DNA of 64,000 nucleotides from Mycobacterium lepraemurium (GTDB lineage Bacteria; Actinomycetota; Actinomycetes; Mycobacteriales; Mycobacteriaceae), in the NCBI GenBank assembly GCA_002291465.1, contig CP021238.1, positions 186,001 to 250,000 on the forward strand, given 5' to 3'. Under the pieces are notes generated by a model. That model was given only the letters and a program-made list of their open reading frames with translations. It did not search any database and was not told where the DNA came from. Shown here piece by piece: positions 29,020-38,037 of the stretch. The translations under genes and the position numbers were made by a program. Position 1 is the stretch's first letter; each line of letters opens with the position of its first letter.

Positions 29020-29604
29020 TCAGCCTGCGGTCAGGGCGGCCACGATGAGCCGGGTGGTGTGTTCCGCCCGTCGGCGCGAATAGGGTTGCGCGCCGGACAG
29101 AATCGGATACACCACACCACCGATGATGGCGTCCGCGGCCGATTCGGCGGTGGCCGCGTCCACGCCCTCGGCCAGCAATCGGGTCAGCACGCTGTCGTGC
29201 AGCGGCGCGCTGAAACCGGCGCGCAGTTTGACCGCGGTGTCCTCGTGCTCCATGCACGCCACGGTCAGGGTGCGCAGCATGGCCGAACCGCGCGGCGTCG
29301 TGAGGCTGGTGACCAGCTTGCCCACCCAGCCGACCAGGTCGGCGGCCAGATCACCGCTGTGCTCGACGGACGCGAGCAGCCCGTCGGCGTCTTCCAACAT
29401 CACGTCGGTGACCAGGGCCGGACGGGTGGGCCACCAGCGGTAGATGGTCTGCTTGCCCACCCCGGCGCGGGCGGCGACCGCCTCGATGGTCAGCCCGTCG
29501 AACCCTCGCTCCAGCAGCAGTTCCCGGGTCGCGGTGACGATCGCGGTGCGCGACTTCTCGCTGTGTCTCCGCGCCGCGGCGGGCCCGTTGGGATCGGTTG
29601 GCAT
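29020..29604 (-). CDS. TetR/AcrR-family regulator
   Basis: 194 aa. The N-terminal helix-turn-helix is [20 protein letters not shown] (residues about 36-55), followed by a TetR C-terminal ligand domain. Divergent from the acyl-CoA dehydrogenase gene. A palindrome 95 bp upstream of its ATG is repeated exactly before the fadD remnant at 35.1 kb, so this is the best candidate for a local regulator of the lipid-degradation cluster. Intact, although all its presumed enzyme targets are broken. Confidence 0.9.
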   Translation of the reverse strand: MPTDPNGPAAARRHSEKSRTAIVTATRELLLERGFDGLTIEAVAARAGVGKQTIYRWWPTRPALVTDVMLEDADGLLASVEHSGDLAADLVGWVGKLVTSLTTPRGSAMLRTLTVACMEHEDTAVKLRAGFSAPLHDSVLTRLLAEGVDAATAESAADAIIGGVVYPILSGAQPYSRRRAEHTTRLIVAALTAG

Positions 29605-29698
29605 CTGGTGGTCCTCGCTTCTGCGGATCCGCAGTCGGCGCCCGCCCGCCGGGGATCGGGCGCGCTTTACATATCCTGACCCGCCCGGTAGTCCGCCA

Positions 29699-29720
29699 CA
29701 AGACGAGACGGTCCGTCTTG
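29699..29720. promoter_or_regulatory. Palindromic operator upstream of TetR and acyl-CoA dehydrogenase
   Basis: CAAGACG-8 nt-CGTCTTG, with the perfect core AGACGGTCCGTCT at 29706-29718. Lies between the divergent TetR (29604) and dehydrogenase (29805) genes. The 19 bases 29701-29719 recur exactly at 35141-35159. Confidence 0.75.
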
Positions 29721-29804
29721 CGAAAGGTGCGGCGGGTCGCCGCCAGCGGAGTCGAGAGGAATTCGGTCGGTGCGGCCATCGCCAGTGACAGTGCGGCCGT
29801 CCTC

Positions 29805-32030
29805 ATGACCCCGGGGTTGAGTCCGGAGCAGCAGGAGCTCGGCGACGCCGTCGGGCAGTTCGCCGCCCGCAACGCTCCCATCGCCGCCACCCGGGACAGC
29901 TTCGCCGAGCTCGCCGCGGGTCGGCTGCCGCGATGGTGGGATGGCGTGGTCGCCAATGGTTTTCACGCCGTGCACCTGCCCGAGGAGCTGGGCGGTCAGG
30001 GCGGCCGGCTGATGGACGCCGCCTGCGTGCTGGAGTCGGCGGGCAAGTCGCTGTTGCCCGGTCCGCTGCTGCCGACGGTGGCTGCCGGGGCGGTCGCGCT
30101 GCTGGCCGACCCGGCACCGGCCGCGCGGTCGGTGCTACGCGACCTCGCCCCCGGCATCCCCGCGGCCGTCGTGCTGCCCGGCGACGGTGACCTGTATGCC
30201 GGGGCCGGCGACGGGCACTGGCTGCTCGGCGGCGCCTCCGAGGTCACCGCGGGGGTGTGCGCGGCGCGCATCGTCCTGGTCGGCGCGCGGACCCGGGACG
30301 GCGAGCTGGTGTGGGCGGCGGTGGACACCGAAAAGCCTACGGCGACAGGCGAACCCATTCCCGGGACCGGCCTCGTCGCCGACGCCGGGGTGCTGCGGCT
30401 GGACAACCACCGCGTCCTGGACTCCGAGGTGCTCACCGGCATCGACCCCGAGCGCGCCCGCTGCGTGGTCCTCGGGCTGGCCGCCGCCATGACCGCCGGG
30501 GTGATCCAGTGATGCGTGCAGGCCGTCACCGCCCACCTGCGGACCCGCGAGCAGTTCGGCAAGGTGATCGGAACCTTCCAGGCCCTGCAGCACAACGCGG
30601 CGATGCTGTTGGTCAGCAGCGAGCTGGCCACCGCGGCGGCCTGGGACGCGGTCCGCGCCGGCGACGAATTGCTCGACCAGCACCGCATGGCCGCCGCCGG
30701 CGCGGCGGCGATGGCGATCTCGCCCGCCCCGGACCTGGTGCTCGACGGGTTGACGATGTTCGGCGCCATCGGCTTCACCTGGGAACACGACCTGCACCTG
30801 TACTGGTGGCGCGCCATCAGCCTGGCCGCCTCGATCGGACCGGCCAACCGCTGGGCCCGCCGGCTCGGCGAGCTGACCTGCACCCGGCAGCGCGACATGG
30901 CGGTCAACCTGGGCGACGCGGAATCGGAGTTCCGCGCCAAGGTAGACGAAACCCTCTACGCCGCACTGGAATTGCGCAACGACCAGCCCGGCCGCCAGGG
31001 CGACTACCCGGAATTCGAGACGGGGCCGCAGCGCACGCTGATCTCCGATGCCGGTCTGATCGCGCCGCACTGGCCCAAGCCCTGGGGTCTGGATGCCGGC
31101 CCGCTGCGCCAGCTCATCATCGACGACGAGTTCGCCAAGCGGCCCGCGCTGGTCCGGCCGTCGCTGGGCATCGCCGAATGGATCCTGCCCTCGGTGATCC
31201 GCGCCGCGCCGAAAGACCTGCAGGAGAAGCTGATACCGCCGACGCTGCGCGGCGAGATCGCGTGGTGCCAGCTGTTCAGCGAACCCAGTGCCGGCTCGGA
31301 CCTGGCCGCGCTGTCCACCCGGGCCACCAAGGTCGACGGCGGCTGGACCATCAACGGCCACAAGATCTGGACGTCGGCCGCCCACCGGGCCGACTACGGC
31401 GCCCTGCTGGCCTGCACCGACCCGCAGGCCGGCAAGCACCGCGGCATCGGCTATTTCGTCGTCGACATGCGCTCCGCCGGGATCGAGGTCCAGCCGATCA
31501 AAACCGCCACCGGTGACGCGCATTTCAGCGAGGTGTTCCTCACCGACGTGTTCGTGCCCGACGACATGCTGCTGGGCGAACCGACCGGGGGCTGGAACCT
31601 CGCGATCGCCACCATGGCCGAAGAACGCTCGGCCATCAGCGGTTACGTCAAGTTCGACCGCGCGGCCGCACTGCGCCGGCTGGCGGCGCAACCGGGGCCG
31701 GACCGCGACGACGCGCTGCGCGAGCTCGGCAAGCTGGACGCCTACACCAACGCGATCAAGGCGCTGGAAGTGCGCGAGACCATCAGGCTGCTCGACGGCC
31801 AGGCGTCCGGGCCGGCGTCCAGCATCGCCAAGGTGGCGATGAATGTGCTGCTGCGACGGACATTCGAGGCCACGCTGCAGCTGACCGGGCGACTGGCGAT
31901 GGCCGCCGACTCCGACCCCGCCGTCGTCGGGCCGTATCTGCATCTACCCGCTGAACTGATCGGCGGGGGCACCCTCGAGATCCAGCTCAACATCATCGCG
32001 CAGATGATCTTCGGGCTACCCCGAAAGTAG
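29805..32030 (+). pseudogene. Fused double acyl-CoA dehydrogenase (FadE type), interrupted by a stop
   Basis: Two acyl-CoA dehydrogenase units in one chain of about 740 aa, as in FadE6-type proteins. The first unit (GLSPEQQELGDAVGQFAARN) is degenerate; the second has LFSEPSAGSDLAALSTRATK, INGHKIWTSAA and a C-terminal LPAELIGGGTLEIQLNIIAQ with FAD/substrate signatures. A TGA at 30510-30512 interrupts the reading after GVIQ in the same frame; the next residues CVQAVTAHLRTREQFGKVIG continue the family, and Trp (TGG) is the expected codon. The remaining frame is open to the TAG at 32030. The second half could be translated only by reinitiation. Confidence 0.85.
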
Positions 32031-32039
32031 GTTGTGCAC

Positions 32040-33259
32040 ATGGGATTACGCGGGGAAGCCGCGATCGCTGGATATGTCGAGCTGCTGCCGGAGCGGCTCA
32101 GCAAGGCCTCGCCTGCGCCGTTCGTGCTGGAGCAGTGGGCCGAGCTGGGCGCGGCGGCACTGCAGGACGCCGGCCTGCCCGGCGAGGTCGTCAACGGGAT
32201 CGTCGCCTCGCACCTGGTCGAGGCCGAGATCTTCGTGCCCTCCACCATCGTCGAATACCTGGGCGTGGGCGCACGATTCGTCGAGCACGTCGACCTGGGC
32301 GGGGCCAGCGCCGCGGCCATGGTGTGGCGCGCGGCCGCCGCGATCGAGCTCGGCATCTGCGACGCCGTGCTGTGCGCACTGCCCGCCCGCTACATCACGC
32401 CGTCGTCGAAGAAGAAACCCCGGTCGATGGTCGATGCGATGTTCTTCGGCTCGTCGAGCAACCAATACGGTTCTCCGTAAGCCGAATTCGAGATCCCGTA
32501 CGGCAACCTCGGCCAGAACGGCCCGTACGGCCAGGTGGCCCAGCGCTGCGCCGCGGTCTACGGCTACGACGAGCGGGCGATGGCCAAGATCGTCGTCGAC
32601 CAGCGGGTCAATGCCAACCACACCGACGGGGCGATCTGGCGGGACACGCCGCTGACCGTCGAGGACGTGCTGGCCAGCCCGGTCATCGCCGACCCGCTGC
32701 ACATGCTCGAGATCGTCATGCCCTGTGTCGGCGGGGCCGCCGTCGTGGTCGCCAACGCGGACCTGGCCAAGCGGGCGCGTCATCGCCCGGTGTGGGTCAA
32801 GGGATTCGGCGAAAACGTGTCGTTCAAGACCCCGACCTACGCCGAGGACCTGCTGCGCACCCCGATCGCCGCGGCCGCCCGGCACCGCGTTCGCCATGAC
32901 CGGCCTGAGCCGTGCCCAGATGGACATGGTGTCGATCTACGACTGCTACACCATCACGGTGCTGCTGTCGCTGGAAGACGCCGGCTTCTGCGAGAAGGGC
33001 AGGGGCATGGAGTTCGTCGCCGACCATGACCTCACCTTCCGCACCTTCCGCGGCGACTTCCCACTCAACACGGCCGGCGGCCAATTGGGTTTCGGCCAAG
33101 CGGGTTTGGCCGGCGGCATGCACCACGTCTGCGACGCCACCCGCCAGATCATGGGCCGTGCCGGCGCGGGCGCAGGTCCCCGACTGCAACCGGGCCTTCG
33201 TGTCCGGCAACGGCGGGATCCTGTCCGAGCAGACCACACTCATCCTCGAGGGAGACTGA
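32040..33259 (+). pseudogene. Thiolase / lipid-transfer-protein-like (SCP-x type), three lesions
   Basis: From ATG 32040 (MGLRGEAAIAGYVELLPERL) it reads a thiolase-superfamily protein of about 405 aa. A TAA at 32478-32480 interrupts after NQYGSP, before EFEIPYGNLGQNGPYGQVAQ in the same frame. An extra C at 32878-32880 shifts the frame before FAMTGLSRAQMDMVSIYDCY. An extra G at 33168-33170 shifts it again before QVPDCNRAFVSGNGGILSEQ. NTAGGQLGFGQAGLAGGMHH corresponds to the conserved late NxxGG motif. Ten bases separate it from the dehydrogenase. Confidence 0.83.
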
Positions 33260-33264
33260 TCGCG

Positions 33265-33607
33265 ATGACCTCCTTCGAGCGGCCGATGCCCGTCAAAACG
33301 CCCACCACCGCGCCGTTTTGGGACGCGCTGGCGCAGCATCGCATCGTCATCCAGTACTCGCCGTCGCTGCAGTCCTACGTGTTCTACCCACGGGTGCGCG
33401 GCGCCCCACACCCTGGCCGACGACCTGGAATGGCGGGAGATCTCCGGGATGGGGACGCTGTATTCTTACACGGTGGCGCACCGCCCGGTCAGCCCGCACT
33501 TCGCCGATGCGGTGCCCCAGCTGCGGGTCGGGATGCGGGTGCAGCCGGTGTTCTGCGACTACCCGGAGCACGACGTCACGCTGCTGCGCTACCAGCCCGC
33601 GGACTGA
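33265..33607 (+). pseudogene. DUF35 OB-fold acyl-CoA-binding partner protein, frameshifted with internal deletion
   Basis: Starts MTSFERPMPVKTPTTAPFWD; the segment IQYSPSLQSYVFYPRVR is characteristic of mycobacterial DUF35 proteins paired with thiolases. A frameshift at about 33397-33402 precedes LADDLEWREISGMGTLYSYT. Near 33520 the text jumps from HFADAVPQ to LRVGMRVQPVFCDYPEHDVT, omitting about 25 residues of the OB-fold strands that I expect there. Ends at TGA 33607. Such proteins form a complex with the thiolase-like subunit, so the pair died together. Confidence 0.78.
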
Positions 33608-33610
33608 GCT

Positions 33611-34615
33611 TCAGGTCGACGATCGCACCACCAGACGCGCGATGTCGGTCAGCTCGGGCGAGGGCGGGGCGGCATGTCCCAGCCGCTCGAAGACCGCCGT
33701 CAGCGCCGCGTCGGCCACCGCGCAGGGATCGAATTGCACGGTGGTCAACGGCGGCGTGCTGACCATGCCCATCGGGCTGGCGTCGACGCCCATCACCGCC
33801 AGGTCGCCCGGGCAGCACAGCCCCACCTGATGGATGCCGTACAGGACGAGGCAGGCGATCTCGTCGCTTTGGGTGCACACGGCGGTCACCCCGTCGCGCA
33901 CCCAGGCGCTGACCACCGACGCGGCGGTGTCCAGGGTGACCTCGTCGGCACGCACCGGCGGCAGGCCGCGCAACCGCGCCGCCCGCGATACGCCTTCGAA
34001 CCAGTAGTCGCCCAGCGGTCTCCAGCGGGCAATCCCGGTGTAGGCGAACGCTATTCGTCGATGCTCTCGGTCGACGAGGTGCGCAATCCGCATCTCGCCG
34101 ACCGACAGGTGCAGGTCGTTGAGCGCGGGCAGGGTGCCGATCTCGATGTGCGGGATGCCGGCTTCGGTCACCGCCCGGCGGGCCGCGGCGCTCAGTGGGA
34201 ACAGGCTGGTGACCGCGACGGGGTCCAGGTTCGCGATGGCGTCGACCACGTGCTGGTCGTCGTCGGTCTCGAAAACCTGCACCTGCAGCAGACCCTCGCG
34301 GGCCAGGGCGGTGGTCATGCGACTGCCGGCCTGCATCGGCATCTCGCCCACGGCCACGTGGGGGACCACGTAGAGCACCACGCCGCTCTTGCCGCGCGTG
34401 AGGTTGTGGGCGGCGAGGTTGGGCCGGTAGCCGAGCAGTTTGGCGGCCCGGTACACCGCGCCGCGGGTGTCGTGCGAGATGCGGCGGCCCCGCGCGTTGT
34501 TCAGCACGTAACTGACGGTGGCGGTCGACACGCCTGCCAGCCGGGCCACGCCGGCGGTGGTCGGACGCGCCGCCTTGTTGCTGCTCGAATTTCCGTTACC
34601 TTGCGGCCCGGTCAT
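33611..34615 (-). CDS. LacI/PurR-family transcriptional regulator
   Basis: 334 aa from ATG 34615. The N-terminal helix-turn-helix is TTAGVARLAGVSTATVSYVL with the hinge-type YRPNLAAHNLTRGKSG, followed by a periplasmic-binding-protein-like effector domain (VVLYVVPHVAVGEM to VMGVDASPMGMVSTPPLTTV). Convergent with the broken DUF35 gene. Its start directly abuts the truncated fadD remnant, so its own upstream region seems to have been lost or replaced. Effector unknown. Intact. Confidence 0.92.
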   Translation of the reverse strand: MTGPQGNGNSSSNKAARPTTAGVARLAGVSTATVSYVLNNARGRRISHDTRGAVYRAAKLLGYRPNLAAHNLTRGKSGVVLYVVPHVAVGEMPMQAGSRMTTALAREGLLQVQVFETDDDQHVVDAIANLDPVAVTSLFPLSAAARRAVTEAGIPHIEIGTLPALNDLHLSVGEMRIAHLVDREHRRIAFAYTGIARWRPLGDYWFEGVSRAARLRGLPPVRADEVTLDTAASVVSAWVRDGVTAVCTQSDEIACLVLYGIHQVGLCCPGDLAVMGVDASPMGMVSTPPLTTVQFDPCAVADAALTAVFERLGHAAPPSPELTDIARLVVRSST

Positions 34616-35106
34616 GCCCCATGGTGGCATGCCCGGGCGCCCGCGCGGCGCGGCCTGCCGCGACCGCCCCGCCAGCATAGGGATAGCAGGTGTCGTGTTC
34701 GCTGAGCCCGAAGCGCTGCACCAGATTGCTCCCCGCGAACACCGCCATCAAATGGGATACCTGCACCGCCTTGGGGTTTCCGCTGGTGCCCGAGGTGAAG
34801 ATCATCATGAACGGGTCCATCGCGGCGACCTCCCCATGCGGGGTCAGCTCCCCGGCGGCGTCGACGAACCCCGCCCAGTCCGGCGTCGAGGTGTCCAGGG
34901 TCTGCGTGCCGGCAAGGTCCAGGCCGTCCAGCAGCGGCCGGTGCTCGGCGTCGGTCACCACGAACTGGCAGCCGGCGCGGCGAATGTCGGCGGCCAGCGC
35001 CTCGCAGATATTGGGCCCAACTCCATTGCGTGTCACCGTATTTCACCGCGACACCGGGGTCGGACCACCGTTTGCGCAGCAGCGCCTGGATCGTGTCCTC
35101 AGCCAT
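34612..35106 (-). pseudogene. FadD-type acyl-CoA ligase remnant with two deletions
   Basis: Starts MAEDTIQALLRKRWSDPGVA and reads to WSWAQYL, where an internal deletion of roughly 60 codons joins it, out of frame, to EALAADIRRAGCQFVVTDAE. The AMP-binding P-loop is present (MIFTSGTSGNPKAVQVSH), but the gene ends after SEHDTCYPY, where the rest of the roughly 540-residue enzyme should follow. The end abuts the LacI start. The repeated palindrome lies 35 bp upstream of its ATG. Confidence 0.82.
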
Positions 35107-35140
35107 CGGCCGGACCTACCTTCACTATGCCTGCCCTGCG

Positions 35141-35159
35141 AGACGAGACGGTCCGTCTT
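35141..35159. promoter_or_regulatory. Second copy of the TetR-type operator
   Basis: Nineteen bases identical to 29701-29719, with the perfect core AGACGGTCCGTCT at 35146-35158. It lies 35 bp upstream of the fadD remnant (minus) and just after the SDR pseudogene. Confidence 0.72.
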
Positions 35160-35192
35160 ATAGTAGCGGCGGAGCGGCGGCGGGTGGGCGGG

Positions 35193-35955
35193 CTATCCGC
35201 CCACCCGCATCAGGCCGCCGTCGACGGCCAGCAGTTGTCCGGTGATGAAGCCCGAGCCGGGCCCGGCCAGGAACACCAGCATCGGCCCGAGGTCGCGGGC
35301 CGGCTCGCCCAGCGCGCCACCCAGCGGGAGCATCATCTGCATCTGCTGGTCGACCAGCGCGGCGGCGTCCGGGCCGAGGAAGTCGCGGAGCCGGTCGGCG
35401 CCCGGCGTCTGCACCGCCGGGGCAAGGGCGTTGACGGTGACGTGGTCGGCGGCCCAGGCCTTGGCCGCCGAGCGGGTTCAGGCCTGCACCGCGCCCTTGG
35501 TCGCGGCGTAGACGGCCGAAATCGGGCTGCCCATAACGGCTTCCGACGAGCCGAAGTTGATGATCCGGCCGCTCTTGGGGGCTTGGGCCTTCATGGCGGC
35601 GTGGGCGGCCTGATTGGTCAGGATGGTCGCCTTGACGTTGGTGTCCAACAGAAACGGGATGTCGTCGGCGCCGATGCAGCCGGGTATCCCCGGCTGCCAC
35701 AGCCTCGCGGCGTGCACCAGCACGTCGAGCCCACCCAGGTGCTCGGCGGCTCGGTGGACCAGGGCCGAGACGGCGTCGGCGTCGCGCGCGTCGCACTGCA
35801 ACCAGTGCGCCGTCAGATCCGGCGGCGGTGGCGTCGCGTGATAGGTCGCGACGACGTCGGCGCCCGCGTCAGTGAGGACGCTGACGGCGGCCGCGCCGAT
35901 ACCGGTGGCGGCGCCGGTCACCAGGATCCGCCGGCCCCGCAGCTCGTCTTGTCAC
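35193..35955 (-). pseudogene. Short-chain dehydrogenase/reductase, interrupted
   Basis: Glycine motif TGAATGIGAAAV, NFGSSEAV for the catalytic Ser and YAATKGAVQA for YxxxK. A TGA at 35480-35478 follows GAVQA in the same frame; Trp is the likely ancestral codon, as reading goes on TRSAAKAWAADHVTVNALAP to the end LAVDGGLMRVGG at 35193. The 5' end is also damaged: GTG at 35955 leads to ELRGRRILVTGAATG only if two bases are restored near 35945. Belongs with the fadD/thiolase set. Confidence 0.8.
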
Positions 35956-35958
35956 GCC

Positions 35959-36018
35959 CGCGACCGTAACCCCACGGCGAAAATCCCAACGAGATTTAGC
36001 CGTGGGGTTACGGTCGCG
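35959..36018. terminator. Perfect 20-bp inverted repeat
   Basis: Left arm 35959-35978 (CGCGACCGTAACCCCACGGC) is the exact reverse complement of 35999-36018. The 20-nt loop itself contains AAATC/GATTT arms (35981-35985, 35993-35997). It lies between the stop of the alpha/beta hydrolase pseudogene and the start of the SDR pseudogene, both minus strand. It may be a terminator or a copy of a dispersed palindromic repeat. Confidence 0.8.
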
Positions 36019-36030
36019 AACCGCAATGCC

Positions 36031-36677
36031 TCAGGTGCGCACCGCGACCGTCGACAACAGATCGGCGAGCCGGTCGGGCTGATCGACCATCGAGAAGGTC
36101 CGCGCCCCCGCGATGACCTCGTGGCGGGCGTTCGGGATCGTCGCGGCCAGCCGCGCGCCGTCCTCCTGCGCGAAGAACACGTCGTCGGCCGACCATGCGA
36201 TCAGCGTGGGCTTGTCGAAGTCGTACAGCCGCGCCGCCGTGGTCACCTCGGTGCGCAGCGCCAGGGTGAACCGGCGCAGGTCCTCGGCGACCGCGGGGAG
36301 CGAGAGCGCCGGGCGCATCCAGAGCTCGGTGGGCGCGTCGATATTGCTGTGCGCCAGGCCGTCGAACGCGCGCTTGCGCACCGCGGGTGCGCGCATGGCC
36401 TGGGCCACCGCGCGGAACGTCGCCTTGGACTTGGCGGCCAGGATCATCGGCCGCAGGATCGGGGGTGGAAAGTGGTCGAACGCATCGCAACTCGTGAGCG
36501 TCAGCGCGCCCAGCCGCTCGCGGTGGTGCACGGCCACCAGCCGGCGAGCCGGTCGCTGACCTGACGCCAAAGTTGGCCGCCCATCAGGTAGCCGTGCACG
36601 AACACCACGGGCCTGCCGTCCGCGGGTCCGGTTGCTTCGTAATGGATGGTTCCGGCACTAATGTCGATCGTCGACAT
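36031..36677 (-). pseudogene. Alpha/beta hydrolase with deleted nucleophile region
   Basis: N-terminus MSTIDISAGTIHYEATGPAD through VVFVHGYLMGGQLWRQVSDR (oxyanion-hole HGY). At about 36535-36550 it jumps, out of frame, to VAVHHRERLGALTLTSCDAF, which normally follows the GxSxG/GND nucleophile elbow. About 60 residues including the nucleophile are missing. The tail IAWSADDVFFAQEDGARLAA carries the acid Asp and the gene ends STVAVRT at 36031. Haloalkane-dehalogenase-like or epoxide-hydrolase-like; inactive as it stands. Confidence 0.82.
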
Positions 36678-36713
36678 GGAGAACCCCTAGCTCAGAGGGA
36701 TGGACAGTGTACA

Positions 36714-36749
36714 AACAGGCCGTCTGTTCGTAAGTTACCAACAGGCTGT
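36714..36749. promoter_or_regulatory. Operator candidates between hydrolase and TetR genes
   Basis: AACAG-5 nt-CTGTT palindrome at 36714-36728, then a second ACAGGCTGT (36741-36749) that touches the TetR start codon. The two copies share ACAGGCnGT about 26 bp apart. The position between divergent genes suggests autoregulation by the TetR protein. Confidence 0.55.
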
Positions 36750-37358
36750 ATGGAAAGCAAGAGACGGACCCAGGAAGAGCGCTCCGCGGCGACCCGCGAC
36801 GCGCTGATCGCCGCTGCCCGCAAGCTGTGGGGACTGCGCCGCTACACCGACGTCGGTACCCCCGAGATCGCCGCGGCCGCCGGGGTCACCCGGGGCGCGA
36901 TGTACCACCAATTCGCCGACAAGGCAGCGCTTTTCCGCGCGGTGGTCGAGGCCGTCGAGCAGGATGTGACGGCGCGGATGGCGGTGGTGGTGGCCGAATC
37001 CGGGGCGAGCACGCCCACGGACGCCACCCGGGCTGCGGTCGACGCCTGGCTGGAGGTGTCCGCCGATCCCGAAGTGCGGCAACTGATCCTGCTGGACGCA
37101 CCGAGCGTGTTGGGCTGGGCCGAATTCCGCGATGTCGCGCAGCGCTACAGCCTGGGAATGACCGAGCAGCTGCTCACCGAGGCGATCCGGGCCGGCGAGT
37201 TGGCCGAGCAACCGGTGCGTCCGCTGGCGCACGTGCTGATCGGCTCACTCGACGAGGCGGCCATGGTGATCGCCACCGCGGACGACCCGGACAGCACCCG
37301 CCGGGAGACCCGGCAGGTGCTGCAGCGGCTGGTCGACGGGATGTTCGACGCGCGCTGA
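36750..37358 (+). CDS. TetR-family regulator
   Basis: 202 aa from ATG 36750 (MESKRRTQEERSAATRDALI). HTH at residues about 30-50: TPEIAAAAGVTRGAMYHQFA. The C-terminal domain is of the TetR_C type with FRDVAQRYSLGMTEQLL. Divergent from the broken alpha/beta hydrolase, which is probably its former target. The open frame extends upstream to 36573, but the homology and operator layout favour 36750. Intact. Confidence 0.9.
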   Translation: MESKRRTQEERSAATRDALIAAARKLWGLRRYTDVGTPEIAAAAGVTRGAMYHQFADKAALFRAVVEAVEQDVTARMAVVVAESGASTPTDATRAAVDAWLEVSADPEVRQLILLDAPSVLGWAEFRDVAQRYSLGMTEQLLTEAIRAGELAEQPVRPLAHVLIGSLDEAAMVIATADDPDSTRRETRQVLQRLVDGMFDAR

Positions 37359-37399
37359 CCGGCGCGTGAGCCGAATGCCGTGTCGGACAAGCGGTTTCG

Positions 37400-38030
37400 T
37401 TAGGAACCGCGGACGTGGGCGACGTCGGCGACGACGCCCTGGATGAGCCGGTCGAGTTGCTCGGCATCGTCGGACGGCCGGCTGGCCGGCGACGAAGGTC
37501 AGCATGATCCCGTTGATGAACGCCAGGGTGGCGGTCGCCTGGTCGTCGACCAGCGCCGGGTCCGGCGCGCTGCCGGCCGGATGCCACTGGGTGACGACGT
37601 TGCGGGCCAGTGCGTAGAGCCGATCCGCCGACTCGCTGAGCGCGGTGGCCAGCTCCGGGTCCCGGCTGGCCAGCAGTGCGAGTTCGTAGCGCGCCTTGGC
37701 ACGGGTCAGCCACGGCTCGCTGTTCACGTACATGACGATGCGGGCCAACCCGGCGGTGCCGGCGAACTCGGTGGCGTGATCCTCGGCGAGCTCGGCCATC
37801 AGCGAGAAGTCGGCGACGTCGAGCTCGGCCAGCCGGCCGGCCACCGCGTGCACCAGCGCCTTGCGGGTGCGGAAGTAGAACGACGTGGTGCCGGGCGGCA
37901 CGCCGGCGCGGTCGTCGACCTTCGGGTGGCTGACACCGTGCAAGCCGTTGCCGCCCAGCAATTCTATTGCGGCGTCGGCGAGTTGGCGGCGCCGCTGCGC
38001 GGCGTTGTGCTTTCTGCGGGCAGCGATGCA
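37400..38030 (-). pseudogene. TetR-family regulator with frameshift
   Basis: Reads ARRKHNAAQRRRQLADAAIE and an HTH-type region (GLHGVSHPKVDDRAGVPPGT, TSFYFRTRKALVHAVAGRLA), then a ligand domain up to GIMLTFVAGQP. A frameshift near 37480-37486 separates the tail DDAEQLDRLIQGVVADVAHV, ending at TAA 37402-37400. No good start codon is in frame near 38030, so the 5' end may be damaged too. It follows the secreted lipase pseudogene by a few bases and may have regulated it. Confidence 0.72.
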
Positions 38031-38037
38031 CCCCAGT

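Noticed and set aside
35941..36020. 35959-36018 hairpin as a Rho-independent terminator with certainty
   Set aside because: No T-run follows either arm, so the classical form is not met; it is listed with that reservation.
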